Assembly (NCBI GenBank): GCA_028554795.2
Contig: CM068826.1
Coordinates: forward strand, 102,426,346 to 102,490,345
DNA: 64,000 nucleotides
DNA from: Sinohyriopsis cumingii
Lineage: Eukaryota > Mollusca > Bivalvia > Unionida > Unionidae
Direction: 5' to 3'
The stretch's first letter is position 1; each line of letters opens with the position of its first letter. Shown in pieces: positions 39,546 through 54,023 of the stretch. Made by a program: the position numbers and the translations under genes. The notes under the pieces were generated by a model, which saw only the letters and a list, made by a program, of their open reading frames with translations, did no database searches and was not told the origin of the DNA.

Positions 39546-41410
39546 TTAAACGCTTGGTTTCAATGTTCTAAGGCGGCGTATCCAGTAAGATTCCTTTTCT
39601 TTCCTGGTTTCGGAACTCCATTTGAGGTTGTGAGCATATGCTATAAGTGTTATATCACTGAAAGTGTGGCCATAGGAGGACAAGTGTTCTGCTACTGGGC
39701 TTCTGTACATCTTCTTTGTCATCCAGTCAGATCTATGAAGGTTTATCTTTTTGTGTAGCTTTTCAGTTTCCCCGAGATATTGGATGCTGCAGATCTTACA
39801 TGTGATGAGATAAATTACATTCTCTGTTTTGCACGTTTTGTTTGATCGATGTATGTTCATATGTTTGCTATTCACTGTGCTAAAATGTTCTGGTTTCTTT
39901 CATATGTTGGCAGGTTTTGCACCTTTTATCGCTACAGGAGCCATATTGACTAGTGAGGTCTTGGTTATTGATTGGCGATAGCTTCGCCCTGACCAGGATG
40001 TCCTTGAGGTTGTTTGGTCTCCGGAAGGCTACTACAGGTTTGTTCGGGTGTATTAACTTTAGTGCGTCTCTCGATTCCACGATGGGCCAGTGTTTCCTGA
40101 TGATTTTACCTACTTTGAGGTTGTCGGGATGGTAGGTCAGGATACATGGTATCCTATCAGCCTTTTCCTTCTCTCTATATTGCAGTAGGTCATTGCGGTT
40201 TGTTTGTTTCGCCCTTTGGGTTGCCTCCGCAATCAGGTCTTTGTCAAAGCCTCGGTATACAAATGTTTAGCTAACTCATCGGACCTTTGTTGAAATGTTT
40301 CATCGTCGGAGCAAATTCTGCTTATCCTCAGTGCCTAGCTATATGGTATGTTTCTAATGCAGTGTTTTGGATGGCAACTGGTTAGGAGATACTGGTGTTT
40401 CTCGGTTGGTTTACAGTATATGTCTATATGGAATTTCTTTTCTACCAGTCTGGTTGTGGTGTCCAGGAAAACGTGGTTTGAGTTGGAGACTTCTGCCGTG
40501 AATTTTATTGAAGGATGGAAGCTGTTTGCCTTTGATATGAAATCATCCAGATTTTCTCTTCTATTTTGCCACTTCATTTCTATATCATCGATGATAAGAG
40601 TTGATCCTCCAGTTTTCCCATACAAATATATGCATACGAAGGGGCCATTTTTCTATACATTGGGGTTACATTGATTTGCAGGTAGTTTTCGTCATTAAAT
40701 TCAAAGTTATTGAGTTTTAGGACAAGCTCCAGGAGTTTGACTAGGAAGTGAGTGGGTGGACCGTCTATTGTTCTTGTTTCCCATGCTTCTCTACACGCCT
40801 GTATCCCTTCGTTGTACATTATGTTAGTATATAAAGATGTGACGTCTAAGGAAACAGGTAATGTATATGACAGTATTAGTTTTGCTTTTTATGAGGTAAT
40901 CTGTTGTGTCCCGAAGATATGACGGTAATTTGTGGACATATGGTTTCATGAAATGTTCGAAATATGTTGATATCCTTTCTGTGGGATGCCCGTTACAGAA
41001 GATTATAGGTCTGCCCTGGTTTCCTTGTTTGTGGATTTTAGGTAGAAGATAAAATCTAAATGCCTTTGGGTTTTCTGGGCTTAAGTAGTTTTTCGTTTAC
41101 TGGTCTATATGCCCAATTTGGTACGCCTCGACAATTATATTTGTGATGGTTTTTACATATTCCAATGTTGGATCATGGTCTAGTTTATGATAGAACCTAG
41201 CATCACTTAGTTGATTATTTGCTTGAAGAATGTAGTCTTCCCTATTCATAACGACCACAACGGAACCCTTATCTGCAGGCTTAATTATGATGTCTGTTCT
41301 TTTCAGTGATTGAAGCACATATTTTTCTCCTTTTGTCAAGTTAGATATATGTTAGTATGGTTGAAGTGTTGGGAAATGTCGTTCTCAACTGAGTTGATAA
41401 AGGCTTCTAG
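39546..41410 (-). mobile_element. Penelope-like retroelement with GIY-YIG endonuclease domain, decayed
   Basis: Minus-strand pieces lie in the expected order. 41,097-41,339 carries LKRTDIIIKPADKGSVVVV and NREDYILQANNQLSD (RT N-terminal region). 40,335-40,819 carries [40 protein letters not shown] and KPTEKHQYLL (RT end). 39,546-39,875 carries NVIYLITCKICSIQYLGET and PVAEHLSSYGHTFSDITL (GIY-YIG endonuclease, C-terminal). Frameshifts interrupt the gene in several places, so it is not active. Penelope-like elements prime reverse transcription at nicks or chromosome ends. Confidence 0.88.
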
Positions 41411-43296
41411 ATTCATGACTAATATAATATATCGATCTGGGTGTATATTATTATAAAGCATACGTAAAATCTAAGCAAATACCAGTACATTGATTTATGG
41501 TTGCATATGAATATTTTCTTATACAAAATATACCAGACTAAACAAATTGAAACTAACCAGAACAGCATGTCTCCTTTATATTTAAAAAATATTAAATTTA
41601 CTAGACCACACCAAAACTTCTAGATCACAATAAAAATTTGAAATTACTAGACGAATCTGATTATCAAGACAATTAACAGTAATGAACAGATAAAATAAAA
41701 AGCAGTAAGGAATCTTTTACCGATATCACAAAATTTCCGAAAATTACAATGTAATGACCTTGAAAGTTTCCAGTGAAGTTTAAATATCCCTGAGCAGTGT
41801 TGTTCAAGTGATTTTCAACATTTTAGACTGAATGAAGGATATTTTTTCTTGTGCTCTTAAATTGTTTTCCTCTAAGGCATTTCACATATTTTAATGTTTA
41901 CGTGTTGTACCATATATCTACTGTTATATTAGTGAAACCATGTATCTAAGATACAGAATCAGCGAAAACAAACAATCAACATTAAATAACATGGTCAAAA
42001 TTAATGCTATCTTCACTGCCATTTTCAGCTTAGCCACAACAGGTACGCAACAATATATGTAAGACCCAATATTACCATGTCGCATCTGATTTAAGACTTT
42101 AATTTTAGTGCTTAAACATTATATGCACTATCATTTTAATTAATCTGAAATTTTCAAAGTTTCTACAGTAGATATACTTCTACTCTGCACTGTTCCAGGG
42201 TTTGCTTGATAGATACGAGCTTTCAAGAATTCTTGCAGCAGAGATTCAGAATATTGTTTAGCGTCGTAAAAACGCTGCGAAGAAATTAAGGAAAGAACAG
42301 ACGGGAAACCTAACTTTTTACACTGTTTACAACATAAGGTGTCTATTGAAATAGATAATTTGGCAAGATGATAGCACTAATTAAATGTCATTTCAAGTGT
42401 GTTAGCATCAACTGTTATGCAGACAATATCGTCTTCTACAATCAGATCTTTAGCACGGGTGATAAATATTGATCTCAGTAAATTAGCTTTTGAATAAATA
42501 TCAGTGAAATAAAACAAATTAGGGTGATACACACTTGTTGTCAACTTGAATGTCGAACTTTGAATAATTTGGGGTCTAGTATGGATTACTTTACTGGATT
42601 ACAGGAATACAGTCAGTGATCTTCATTTGACATTTAAAAAGAATTGCTCTGAATTGAATTATTGTGACAGGATATAAAATAATAGGTAGCATTGGAACAC
42701 AATATTGTTACCGTTAATATTGACGTATTTACTTACGGTTAAATGAAGTGCACCAAAAGGTGCAGCTTTTCCTGTTCTGCGCAATATTTTTCAGCAAACT
42801 AAATGACACAGCTAAATTAGTTTGAATTAGGTAGTTTTATCTTTATCTATGACCCCCTGCGGGTCCGGGTTTGTGTCTTCACTACGTGTCGTAAGAGGCG
42901 ACTAAATACAGGCAGCCTGTTTGCCGTGGGTTGCGTCCCATGTCGGGGGAGGAAAGGATCCTAGTAGTAGAGCAGAGGCTTTCCGATGCAATGCACTACC
43001 TTGGCCTCTACTTATTCTAGATGGGTGGTCTGGATTGGCCTAGTCTCGATTAATCGGCTTGTAACGCTAAGCCCTAGGAGGACTTAATTTACTTGCTCAC
43101 TTTCTATATTTGTCTCCATGTATCTCTCTTGCTACCACCGTTGCCCCTACTTTCAACCCCAAACGTGTTTACAAAAATGAAATTAGGTAGTCTGCTTGTA
43201 TAGTGCGAATGTAAAGCACATACTGAGAACATCCGACAAATTAAGACCTTTCATGACATACCAGTAATTTCTTTCGCACACACATCACTTAACACA

Positions 43297-43986
43297 TTGA
43301 AAGGCGTCATTCATTGCCCTGACTTGGCTGGAGCCAGCGACAATGAAATTTGCGAAGGGATGAAGAATGAAGGTGTCACTGCAGCCCGTATACTTCGCAT
43401 CAAACGAAACAACATTCTACAGGACACCAATAGCATTATACTCACCTTCAACAAACCAACAGTACCTAAAATGGTCAAGGTTGGATTCTTACAAGTCAAG
43501 GTTGAGGTTTATATACAAAATTTCCTTCGATGCTTCAAATGTCAAAAATGCGGCCACCATGAAGACCGATGCCCGGGAACCCAAGTATGTAGCCGATGCA
43601 GAGACCCTTCTCATCACGAATCCGAGTGCAGAGCCACTCCGCAGTGCGTCAACTGTGGAAAGAAGCACCATGCTAATTCAAAGGATTGTGACACCTGGAA
43701 ACATGAGAAGGAAATACATAGGGTTAAATGCACCTCCAGCAGCCCCTATCCAGAGACCAGAAAGCTTGTACAAGCTAGAATTTACCTCCTCGGCCCGGCC
43801 TTCTCAACTGTAGTGAAAATCAATCCCAAAACAACGAAGGACGCTCAGACACAGACAGATCCACCCGATTCAACGTCAAGTTCTAACACCCCCATTACCA
43901 AGCACAGAAAAACACGGCATCTTCTCAAACATCTTTTAATAATATCCCACCACAGAAATCACCAAGGAATAAAACCAAGTCTCTAG
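43297..43986 (+). pseudogene. LINE ORF1 (gag-like) with three CCHC zinc knuckles
   Basis: The 229-codon frame has no ATG at its nominal start (TTG at 43,297), so the true N-terminus is lost or shifted. Three knuckles follow one another: CFKCQKCGHHEDRC, CSRCRDPSHHESEC and CVNCGKKHHANSKDC. ORF1 proteins of this kind bind LINE RNA. The frame ends at 43,986; sequence with KWSDDSIKLYNRFGD continues ORF1 in another frame to about 44,100. Confidence 0.8.
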
Positions 43987-44109
43987 CAAACAGACAGCAA
44001 AAGTGGTCCGATGACTCCATCAAACTTTATAACAGGTTTGGAGACATTGAGAGTGTCACGTTTACCCCGACAAAGAGTAGCCCCAGTTTGAAACATCTAT
44101 AATCAAGGT

Positions 44110-45665
44110 AATTCTGACAAGCCATTGTTTGATGTTAAACATTGCCGCAGGGTAGCACTAATCCCTTGCGTAAGATTACCGTGGCTAGAAGTGGAGAGCC
44201 AGACCTAGGAGCTGCGAGGCCGCCAGATAGTCAATTATCACCTAGATGTGGAAACGTTTGTCCAGATCAAAAGAAGTTGCCCGAAGAAGTGGGAGTGTCT
44301 TAACTTCTTTTCCCTGCAGACAGACAGCCAGGTTGAACTGGCCGCTAAGACGATTGGACAGGGTCACAGCGTCACCCAATCAGAATCGAGATAGGGGACA
44401 GACCCTGATTTGGCTAGAATGAGATCTCCGCGTCTTCCGGCAAGAATTAGTTCGCTAGAGAGATTGCCCAGAGTAGGATAGCGTAACTCCGAACAGCCAT
44501 TCGTTATTGGCGGGAATATCTTAGAACAGGAAATTCTAAGTACAGACAGCTTCAAATAAGGTTAGTGAGCTAGTTGTTCGTTCTTTGCGGAATGCGACTG
44601 CATTTTTAATTGCAGGTCGTATGTATACTTTATTATTACTAGAATTTTAGTACGAAGAATTACTTTGTGGTGTTAATATGTTTGCATATTTTGAAGAAAT
44701 GAGTTGATATTTGCTAAGAATTATATAGCTTGCTAGCCGTCGTAAGAGTTAATATTGTAATTCGCTATGTGGGTATTTTATAGTAGACTAGCACATGTGT
44801 TCATGTGATTATAGATTTTGCCATTGTTGAATATTTGTGTAGCTTGTGGGAGTGTAATGTACAGACATGCGTCTGATTGTTATCAGATTGTAGTACAATG
44901 AGATTAAATATATATGTGTATATACTGATGTGACGCAATGTATTGATGTCTGTATGACAATTCGCTGATACCGTGTTGTTACGCCATTATTTACCCTGCA
45001 AGAAGTGTGTGGGAAATTTTGATGTATACGCATGCGTGACAGAAACCGTAATAGCCTTATCTGATGACTAATTGTTGATCTAGTGTGAGGTGAGATTCGA
45101 TAAAACATATGTTAACGCCTTGTGGGTTTTCACAGGAAGCTTTTAGGGACAGACCAGTTACAGTTTGGTCCCGTAGTCTCAGATAGAGAGACGGAGGAAA
45201 GGAGAAGAAAGGAGAGAAGTCAGGAGAAGTTGAAGTCTAGGAGGAAAAGGGGAGAGAAAGGAGGAAGAGGAAATAGGGAGCGAAATTGGAGGAGAAGATA
45301 GTCGAGAGGGAAACGGAGTCGAAGGCGGTGTTGGAGGAACGGAAGGAATGAAGGAATTAGCGGGAAAGAAAGAGATGAGTAGACGCAAGAACAGGGGAAA
45401 ATCGAACTAACACTGTAGATCACGGGATGAATTAGGCTGTCACTTGGTCGAGGGAAAGACGGGTGATTGAGAGTTTATCGTTTTAAATTATCGAATTTAT
45501 TAAATTGTTATTAATTGAATTTCATCTTCGTGTTCTCTATAATTTAGCCGTCGGCATTGCTGACTGGGGGCTCAGAGCTGTAAATCTACCTCGTCACTAA
45601 TTTAACTTTCTAACCCCACGAGCCCGGGTGGAACTGTCATCATAATTTAATTAATATATATTGGA
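44110..45665. mobile_element. Insertion of unknown type inside the LINE (possible LTR-derived sequence)
   Basis: Between the end of ORF1 and the start of the endonuclease region there are about 1.5 kb unlike the LINE. The left part is GC-richer and the middle AT-rich. A purine-rich tract (about 45,182-45,400) follows, then GCTGACTGGGGGCTCAGAGC. The last string resembles sequence just downstream of some LTRs. No matching ends or target duplication could be found by eye, so the limits are approximate. Confidence 0.35.
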
Positions 45666-45834
45666 AGAACCCCACCCCAATGCGTGCAACCGTCACAGAG
45701 AGCATGGATGCAGAAGAAACTGCTTCATGTGCTTTAAGGTGGCTCCAAACCTACCAACACAAAATTCTTCCCCGTACTTCTGGGACATGTGCAACATAGA
45801 TTGCCTCCCCACAATCTTCGAAAATTTGAAAATA

Positions 45835-48800
45835 TAACGAAGAACGCCATCGTACAATGGAACTGTCGAGGACTTAAAGCCAACTACAATGATATTCTTC
45901 TGGTTTTGAATTAACATGACCCTGCAGTACTATGCCTTCATGAAACATTCTTGAAAGATACGGATAATATCACACTTAAAAACTACTTCCTGTTGACAGG
46001 GCCTCAGAAGAAATGTCTGCTGTTGTGAACAATAGAGCCCCTCATAGCGTCATCCCTTTAAACACAAACTTGCAAGTCATTGCTGTAAGCGTCACTCTAC
46101 ATCGAGTGATTACCTTTTGTTCTATTTACATACCACCAAACACCAACCTAGTACCAAACAAAGTAGACAGTCTTGTTCAACAACTTCCCGCACCTTTTTA
46201 TACTCGGGGTTTGTTTTAATGCCCATAACATTTTATTGGGATCAAATCACAAAAGTGACAGAGTCGACAAAGTAACACGATTTGTGTCTATATAACACCA
46301 AATCACCGACATATTTACACCCAGGAACGGGTACATACACGTATTTCGGTTTGACAATTTGTTCTTCTTTTTGCTTTTGGGATATAAATGAAATGTTGCT
46401 GATGACCTTCACGGCAGTGATCACTTTTCAATCTTCTTTGAAAATATTAACTCTACAATTAACGACGCAGTTCCACAATTAAATATAAAGAAAACCGACT
46501 GGGCTAAGTTTGGAACACTCTGTATAACTCGGCTGAACGAGGTTACAGTTTGCAACGTGAATGACCTTACTCACCATTTTACTTCTATTTTAACCGAGAT
46601 TGCAGAAGAGTCCATTACCAATTCCTCACCGAACTGTAAAATAACCAAAACATTTGGTCACTAAGGAATTTAAGGAATCCATTAGACAACGCCGATAAGT
46701 ATTGAAGAAAAAAATTATAATAGTCCCACGCCCGAAAATTTAAGTAACTACCGTATTCTCTGAGCCAAAGCTTGCCGCACAATCAATGGAAAGTAAACGA
46801 GCATCATGGAAGAAATATGTTTATTCTTTAAACTCTCGTTCCTCTATTACGAAAGTTTGGTAAACTATCCGCAAAGAAAACGGAAAGAGAAAACACAATT
46901 CTCTCCGACATCTGAAACTGAACAAAAACAATTTTAGTTCAAAATGTGACATAGCAAAGATTCCTGCTGACAGTTTCTCGAAAAAATCCTCATCATTTAA
47001 TTACTCATAAGCCTTCCGAAGATTAAAAACTCATAAAGAAAAGTCACGTTTAAAATTCACATCTAACAACTCGGAAAGTTATAACCAACTGTTGTCGCTA
47101 TTGGAGCTTGTGGAGGCTTTAGACGAAGCCCATGATACATCCACTGGGCCTGACGAAATTCATTACCAGGTTTTGAAACACCTTCCAAAATCATCATTAA
47201 TAACTCTCTTGAAAATCTTCAGTGATTTATAGATTAATGGTAATGTACTTAAGATTTGGAAAGAAGCAACAGTAATACCCAAACTAGGTAAAGATAGCAC
47301 AGATCCTACTAGCTATTGACCCATTGCACTGACAAACTGTGTGTGCAAAACAATGGAACGAATGATCAATTTTCGGATTGTATGTTACTTCGAACTAACA
47401 ATTTAATATCACCTTTCCAAAGTGGCTTTCGATATGGCCGTAACACCAATGATCATCTGGTTAGACTGGAAACATTTATTCGCGACGCATTTATCAAGAA
47501 GGAACATTTAGTAGCGGTTTTCTTTGATTTAGTAAAGGCCCATGACACAACATTGAAGTACTGTTTACTAAATGACCTGAAAGATCTGGGTCTGAAAGGC
47601 CGTCTGTCCTCTTTTATATCAAACTTTCCCCCAGACAGAGAATTCAAGGTACGAGTGGGCTACACCCTCTCAGATCTGCACAAGCAAGAGATGGGTGTGT
47701 CCCAGGACAGTATTTTGTCTGTTACGCTTTTCAACATGAATAGCATCACCAAATGTTTGGCTCCTGGCGTTATACGTTGATGACTTTCTAATTAGTTATC
47801 GATTAAAGTACATGCATACAATTGAAAGACAACTACAACAAAATATCAACGAGATTCAAAATTGGGCCAGTGTTAACAACTTCAAGTTCTCGAAAGCAAA
47901 ACCGGTATGTATGCATTTCTGTCTGTTAGGAAGGCATCATCAGTAACCGAAATTCACGCTGGGTGGAACACCAATTTCAGTTGTTGAGGAAACAAAGTGT
48001 TCAGGTATTATTTTCGAAAGAAAACTGACTTTTATTTCACCCCTAAAGAACTTGAAATCTTAATGTTTGAAATATCTACTTAAAGTAGTAGCGCACACTG
48101 ACTGGGTAACTGATAGAAAAGTCATCCTCAAATTATATAGAACGTTTATTCGCTCCAGACTGAACTATGGTTGCGTTGTTTATGGTTCAGCCAGAAAGTC
48201 TTATTTGAAAATGCGTGATCCAAATCATCAAGGAATAAGACTTGCTCTGGGAGCATTTAAAACATCCCCCTGTGAAAGCATTCTCGCTGAAGCAAAGAAC
48301 CACCTTTATTACATCGTAGAGAAATGCTTTCAGCACAGTATGCTGTCAAATTAAGATCTAGCCCTCTGAATCTTGCTATTTCCGCTGTTTTTCAACCGAA
48401 ATACAAAACCTTATACGAAAATAAACCAAACGCCGTATCTTCCTTTGGCATTGGAATATCATTCAGCCTTGACGGTACCAAAATTGATCTTTCTAACATT
48501 CAGTAAACGTCCATCTCCGAAACACCTGACTGGCAACTTATACAATCAAAAGTACTTTTTACGCTACACGATCGAAAAAAATCCGAGACAAACCATCCCA
48601 TCTTCCACAACTCTTATCATGAACTCCTCACCGAATAAAAAAATACACAAGAATTCATACTACTGACGGATCAAAGGATGATGAAAAGGTGGCTGCAGCA
48701 TTCGTTAGTAGTAAACACAATAAACGTTCGTTTACCAAATGGTACATCAATTTTTCAGCCGAAATCAGAGGAATAGACCTTGCTCTGCAGTATATCGAAA

Positions 48801-49339
48801 ACAAACGTACTATAAATAGCATCATCTTCAGTCGCTACGCTATAGAAAACTGAAGAACCCATCATTGACCAATATTCTCATCAACAACACTGACCTGAGT
48901 ACCTCACACAATATAGTATACTGTTGGTTACCTAGCCATATTGGTATTAAAGATAATGATAAAGCAGATCGCGCTGCTATGATGGCCCTATCCATCGACT
49001 GATTTTAAAGTACTGTATACTGATTTTAAACCTAGTATCAAAGAGTCTTTACGCCAGAAGTGGCACGCATCGTGAAATGATGCAGCGAATAACAAAATTC
49101 ATGCCATCAAGCCAACCCTAGGAGAATTGACTCCTTCCTACAGAACCATCCGTAGGGAGGAGGTAGTCATTGCAATAATTCGAATTGGTCATACGCATGT
49201 AACCCACTCCCACATACTAAAAGGCGAAGACCCGCCAGAGTGTGTTTCATGCCATGAACCATTCACTATTAAGCACTTTATGATAGAGTGTTTCGACATG
49301 CAACCTACGCGCGATCAGTATTACAATGTGCGTAAATGA
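45835..49339 (+). pseudogene. LINE ORF2: endonuclease, reverse transcriptase, RNase H, zinc motif
   Basis: The endonuclease start is visible as NAIVQWNCRGLKANYNDILL followed by HDPAVLCLHETF (45,840-45,950). The reverse transcriptase includes STGPDEIHYQVLKHLPKSSL, PFQSGFRYGRNTNDHL and AVFFDLVKAHDT (47,140-47,540). In the RT active-site region the expected tetrad lies close to VIR*-type breaks and is not intact in one frame. RNase H includes TDGSKDDEKVAAAF and WLPSHIGIKDNDKADRAA (48,660-48,980). A C-terminal CVSCHEPFTIKHFMIEC closes the protein. At least ten interruptions are seen. Confidence 0.82.
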
Positions 49340-50042
49340 AGGAACATTTTGATACAATAAACATCACTTGTATTATGGAATTCCTGAAAGAAGTAAACAT
49401 TTACTCTAGTCTATAACTTGTATGCCATCACCATGATCATTTTTATATAATGTATTATACCGTCCCCTATTTTCAGTAAATTTTCATCTGTCTTTATTAA
49501 CATATACCATTTACATCCCCCGTTGATCTGGACACTTTATATATTACCCTTACCATCTTCTCGTTTTACTTTCAGCTATTTGGTTTTGTTATCGCTGGTC
49601 GATATGAAACCTGTATCATTCTTAAATGCTCAGACATATAACATTTTGTATGGCGCTAATTATCCTAACAGTGATGGTGCGCAGTGAAAATACAGTCAAT
49701 CAATCAATCAATCAACATTTATCTTTGGACATCATACTACCAAGTCTGACTTACGCTCTATTTTTTTATTTAGCATTAATTTATTTTTCTAAAAGTTTAG
49801 TTTTGTCTATGCATTTGATTTCCAGAAAATAACTTCGTTCTATTAGCAGATTTCAAGACATGCTGTTGCATGCATTTCCTTTAGCCTTAAAATGAATCGC
49901 TCTACGTTTCTTTTGTTAGTTGCAGAATTAAAACAAATAACGAAAGTCTTTGATAATAAATTTGTATTGCCAACCTATTTATTGCTATGCAAATGTGGTA
50001 CATTTTGAGTATTTTGTTTAGAAATTACCAAATCTATTTTAA

Positions 50043-50043
<1 letters not shown>

Positions 50044-50084
<41 letters not shown>

Positions 50085-50119
50085 CATTATTATTGTTATT
50101 ATTATTATTATTATTATTT
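50044..50119. repeat. (TTA)n microsatellite
   Basis: About 75 bp of ATT/TTA units with one CATTATTATTG interruption. The Asn-rich frame on the minus strand is a repeat artefact. Confidence 0.95.
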
Positions 50120-53100
50120 GTTAGAGAATCACTATGAAAGGGTAGGTAACGTATGTGTATGTGTATGTCTGGTTGGGTGGCGAAGAGTGGAGGTGGAACA
50201 ACTATATAAAAGATTTTAACTATTGGAGCTGTGACAGCTGTATTGGATATCCGACAAGCACAATTTGCACACAGGACCAACTGGAATGGGTTAAATATGT
50301 GTGTAAAGTTTCAAGACAATCTTACAAGTAGTTTAGGAGGAGTACCGATAACAACCTTGAGCTTAGGGACAGAAGGACGAACCATGGACAGTCCCATAAG
50401 CTCTTGTGGTATATGATTAAAACCGCTAAAATGTAGATACTATTGAAAGTATCGACTAAAAGGAATATAGAAAAAGAAAAAGAAAGATATTAAAAAGAAA
50501 AGAAAAAGAAATAGAGCGAAATATTGTATATTTCATCAAGACTCACAAATCTTTGGGTGAACATTATTTGTGATACTACATGTTTGCTCATTAATATGCA
50601 TCGCGAAACACTAAGTATAATTATGAAAATGTTTGATCTCTCGACTGGTACTGTGTATAAGGTTTCCAGCAAGCAAGTTCGTTTCCAGTTAGTACAAGAT
50701 CGACTTGTCAGATTTACCTTCATCTATGTAAATGGGAGGGAAGAAACGGTTAACATTATTAATGACTTGATGAATGTGTAAGGAATGTGTCGTTATGCTC
50801 TTTCTCAATAATAATGATGATGATAGTAATGATTATGCTGATGATGATGGTGATAATGTTGATGATAACGGTAGTAGTAGTAGTGTTAGTAAACCAAATG
50901 GGGACATATATTTAAACTGCATACCAAATTACCCAAGCACCTTTTGTTACAAGCTTATAACGAAAATAAATTTGTTTAATTTGAATGATTTTTAATTTAT
51001 ATTACAGTGTATTTCCTTATTTACCTTCGCAAATTTGTATTTTAAAGCATTTGTGCACATCCAAAAAATGAGTAGTGAAAGATGCACTGACAATGGCAAT
51101 TTTAATAAAGTTTGTCTTTTTTATTATCGAATAAAAGAATGATGATATCTATATTAGAAAGACTGAAATTAAAATAAACTAATGTTGAAAACTGCACTAC
51201 TTGATATCGCGATTCCCAAAACACCAAGACAAGAGTACAGTCTGCATTTAGACGTCTTCTAACATATAAAGGGCCCAGTCGTATAAAATATGTCAAATTT
51301 TACGAGAATTATTATTGAAAGGAAAACATAAATTAGAATAGATTTGGGGGCGGTAAAAATCAAGAATGTATACATTTTCAGTGACATTGAATCATTCTGA
51401 AACCGATCATCATTCAAATAATTAGCAGATTTGGTTCTGTAAAAGCTCAGCTAGACTTAATGACCAAACTTATGAATAAACCCACATGATAGGAAAAATG
51501 AGTTGTGCATACGGAATTAAAAATAAAACCGAGAAAAATACAATTTAGCATAACGATCAGACGTGAAATGGATAATGCCATAGGATCTTTATCTGACACA
51601 TTATCAAGAAACAAGCACAAAATACGACGTGTATGATTAAAACAACTGAATATTTAACACTGTACATAAATAGTTATCAACCACTCAGTTGAAACTAGTT
51701 TGTGGATGTGTGAAATAACATCAAGGACGCTTTTTACGAGTTAAAACAAAACTCAAAGACATGGCAGTTTGGATCGCTTCAAAGATTAGGCAGACCATGT
51801 CTTATTAAAATAGAATATATCTAAAACAATTGAGCTGCAAGTGAAGGGCATAACAGCACACTTAACAGCAAATTAGTACCTCCGTAAGCAATAAAAGATT
51901 ATCTAATTTGGCAATTTCACCACCTGTAATATTCGAGAGTATGATACATAATTTAAACTGTTATTTTGTGTTCCCACATTATCGTCATATCCTGACTTGT
52001 CTATTAACCTATAATTTGTGAAATGCTACCAGCGAGTAGTGACTTGCAGAAGAGAAAATATATCTTATTTTTTATACTTCACTATCGTTTAATAGATGGC
52101 CAGGTGCTAGCTCCCAAAAATGGTTCCATGCATAAGACTGATTGGCCACAGGTGGAGTTGTTGCTTTTATTGGCATAAGAATATACGTTGACAGACGAGC
52201 AAACAGGCCGTTGAGAGTAAAATGTTTTCTCTTTAAAAATACTAGCTAACTATTTTATGTTAAATTTAGAGCTCCTTAGAAATACTGCAAGTGGTGGGTA
52301 AAATGTTTACTTTCACCCTTTCTTCGATTTTCATTTCTACAACGTTTATCTTAGACATAATTATAACCTTCAGAGAATAGGTGTGAGTTGCAAATTGACA
52401 TATATTTATATCATCATCAGCCCTTGTTTTCGTCTACTTTACAAAATTTATGATATTCAACAAGGAATACGTCATTATGGGAAATACAATAGTAAACCAT
52501 TCTTTATAATAGTTTCAAGAAAAACGCCTTCAATATGGTTATAGGAAGTTACGCTTGCGGATGTAACCGGTGAAGAAAACAAGTCGTCAGACAGTGTTAG
52601 GGGTGGAAGGGATAAAAAAGAAATCAACTATTCCAAGGCTACTTTGATAGTATTTTTAAATTAGAGACAATCTTTAGAAGAATGTTTTCCACTTGTTCTA
52701 AAACAAACTGTCTAAAAGGGTGTATTCGTTTATCAAAATTAGCCTAGTAATCATAGTTATGATATGATGACGTTAACATAGACAACGATGACGTTCGCCT
52801 TATTGATGTCTATGTTGTTATAATAATGCAAATTATGATGGTTATTATGGTGGTGGTGGTGTTTAAGCTCAAGTTATGGTAATATATGGACATCTATATC
52901 AAGTGTATTAAAGACACCTTAAATGATATTGACAAGGCAAAAATTATCTAGCCAATATATTCAATAATATGAATATATAACAATGTACTTATGATGATAT
53001 ATTTAATGCCATCTGTAATAGATAATTGGTACCGTATGTCTATATTAATTGCTTATGGTTTGGCACGTTTGAACAATTAATTAATTTTATTATATATAGG

Positions 53101-54023
53101 ACACATAATATATAATTAGTTGGGTACGAACCAAACAATCCACGAAGTTGCTGCAATAATTACTGGTTCCAACCTATAGATGGGTTTTGTTGATGAACTT
53201 ATTGAAAAGTCAAAAAGAATGTGAATATTAAAATCAAAATGTCTAGGGACGGTTAAATAGAAATGCTCTCAACAAACACATTTGACAATGATTAAGATAT
53301 GTACTATACATCTTTGGCAGGAAAAGATAATTAGCTAAGGATTATTAAATACCCAATGTTTTGACATATTCACGCTGTTCGTTTGTTTTCATTTCAAAAT
53401 GCCAGAGTACATATTGTAAACAGTTGTCAGAAGGTCAGTTTATTATATTTGCGTGACAAATATGAAATGTTTCAATTTAGGACTGTTCTTGTTCGAGCCG
53501 TCTCTCACGGATAATCCAAATTACCATGGCAATAATTTTTGCAAATAAATGGGTTTTAAATTGTTTACCTAGATTATGTCTGCCTAGTAGTCACATAAAA
53601 TAGCATATGGCCAAAAAAAGTGTGCCAGTGAGCTGGATTTTGTGGAGATTTCTTCCAGTGTCGACGTCATGTTATGAAAACAGTTCTTTAAAAGTTACTC
53701 TGTATTTGTAATTCATTTATATTTGTTGACAAACCAAAATCATTTATTAAAACTTGAAAGTCATTTACACCATGATATTGTTTAATCCCATTTAGTTCTG
53801 ATCAGCTTTTTTGTAAATATAATTATTGAAATCTTTCTCCTACTAACAACACCAGCCCACATTTGAGAGCAAATCGACATACTTCTTACATAGCTAAAAT
53901 CACATGTCAAAATGATTTGTCAAATTTAGTTAATTTATGTTGCGCCAGTTTTCAGAAATCATTGCTTTTCAGAAGTCATTAAAATGTTTATCGATGTTTT
54001 AGTAACGGTGAGCATATTTGTTA
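50120..54023. other. AT-rich DNA without recognised genes
   Basis: A plus-strand frame at 50,231-50,416 (SSLGGVPITTLSLGTEG inside) looks mildly protein-like but has no supporting splice or family signal. The GATGATGAT-type patch at about 50,813-50,885 is low complexity. Nothing else is supported. Confidence 0.5.

Larger units (their letters stand above)
42845..49715 (+). mobile_element. I/Nimbus-like non-LTR retrotransposon (LINE), decayed and interrupted
   Basis: The layout is: a GC-richer 5' leader beginning near GACCCCCTGCGGGTCCGGG at 42,850, ORF1 with CCHC knuckles (43,297-44,100), an interrupting segment (about 44.1-45.66 kb), endonuclease (from about 45,840), reverse transcriptase (47,060-47,800), RNase H (48,640-49,000) and a C-terminal zinc motif (49,127-49,339). 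The 3' end is a short tail of five TCAA repeats at about 49,692-49,711. Having RNase H places it in the I-type group. Stops and shifts are common throughout. Confidence 0.85.

Noticed and set aside
50044-50280. Asn-rich minus-strand frame
   Set aside because: Produced by the TTA microsatellite.
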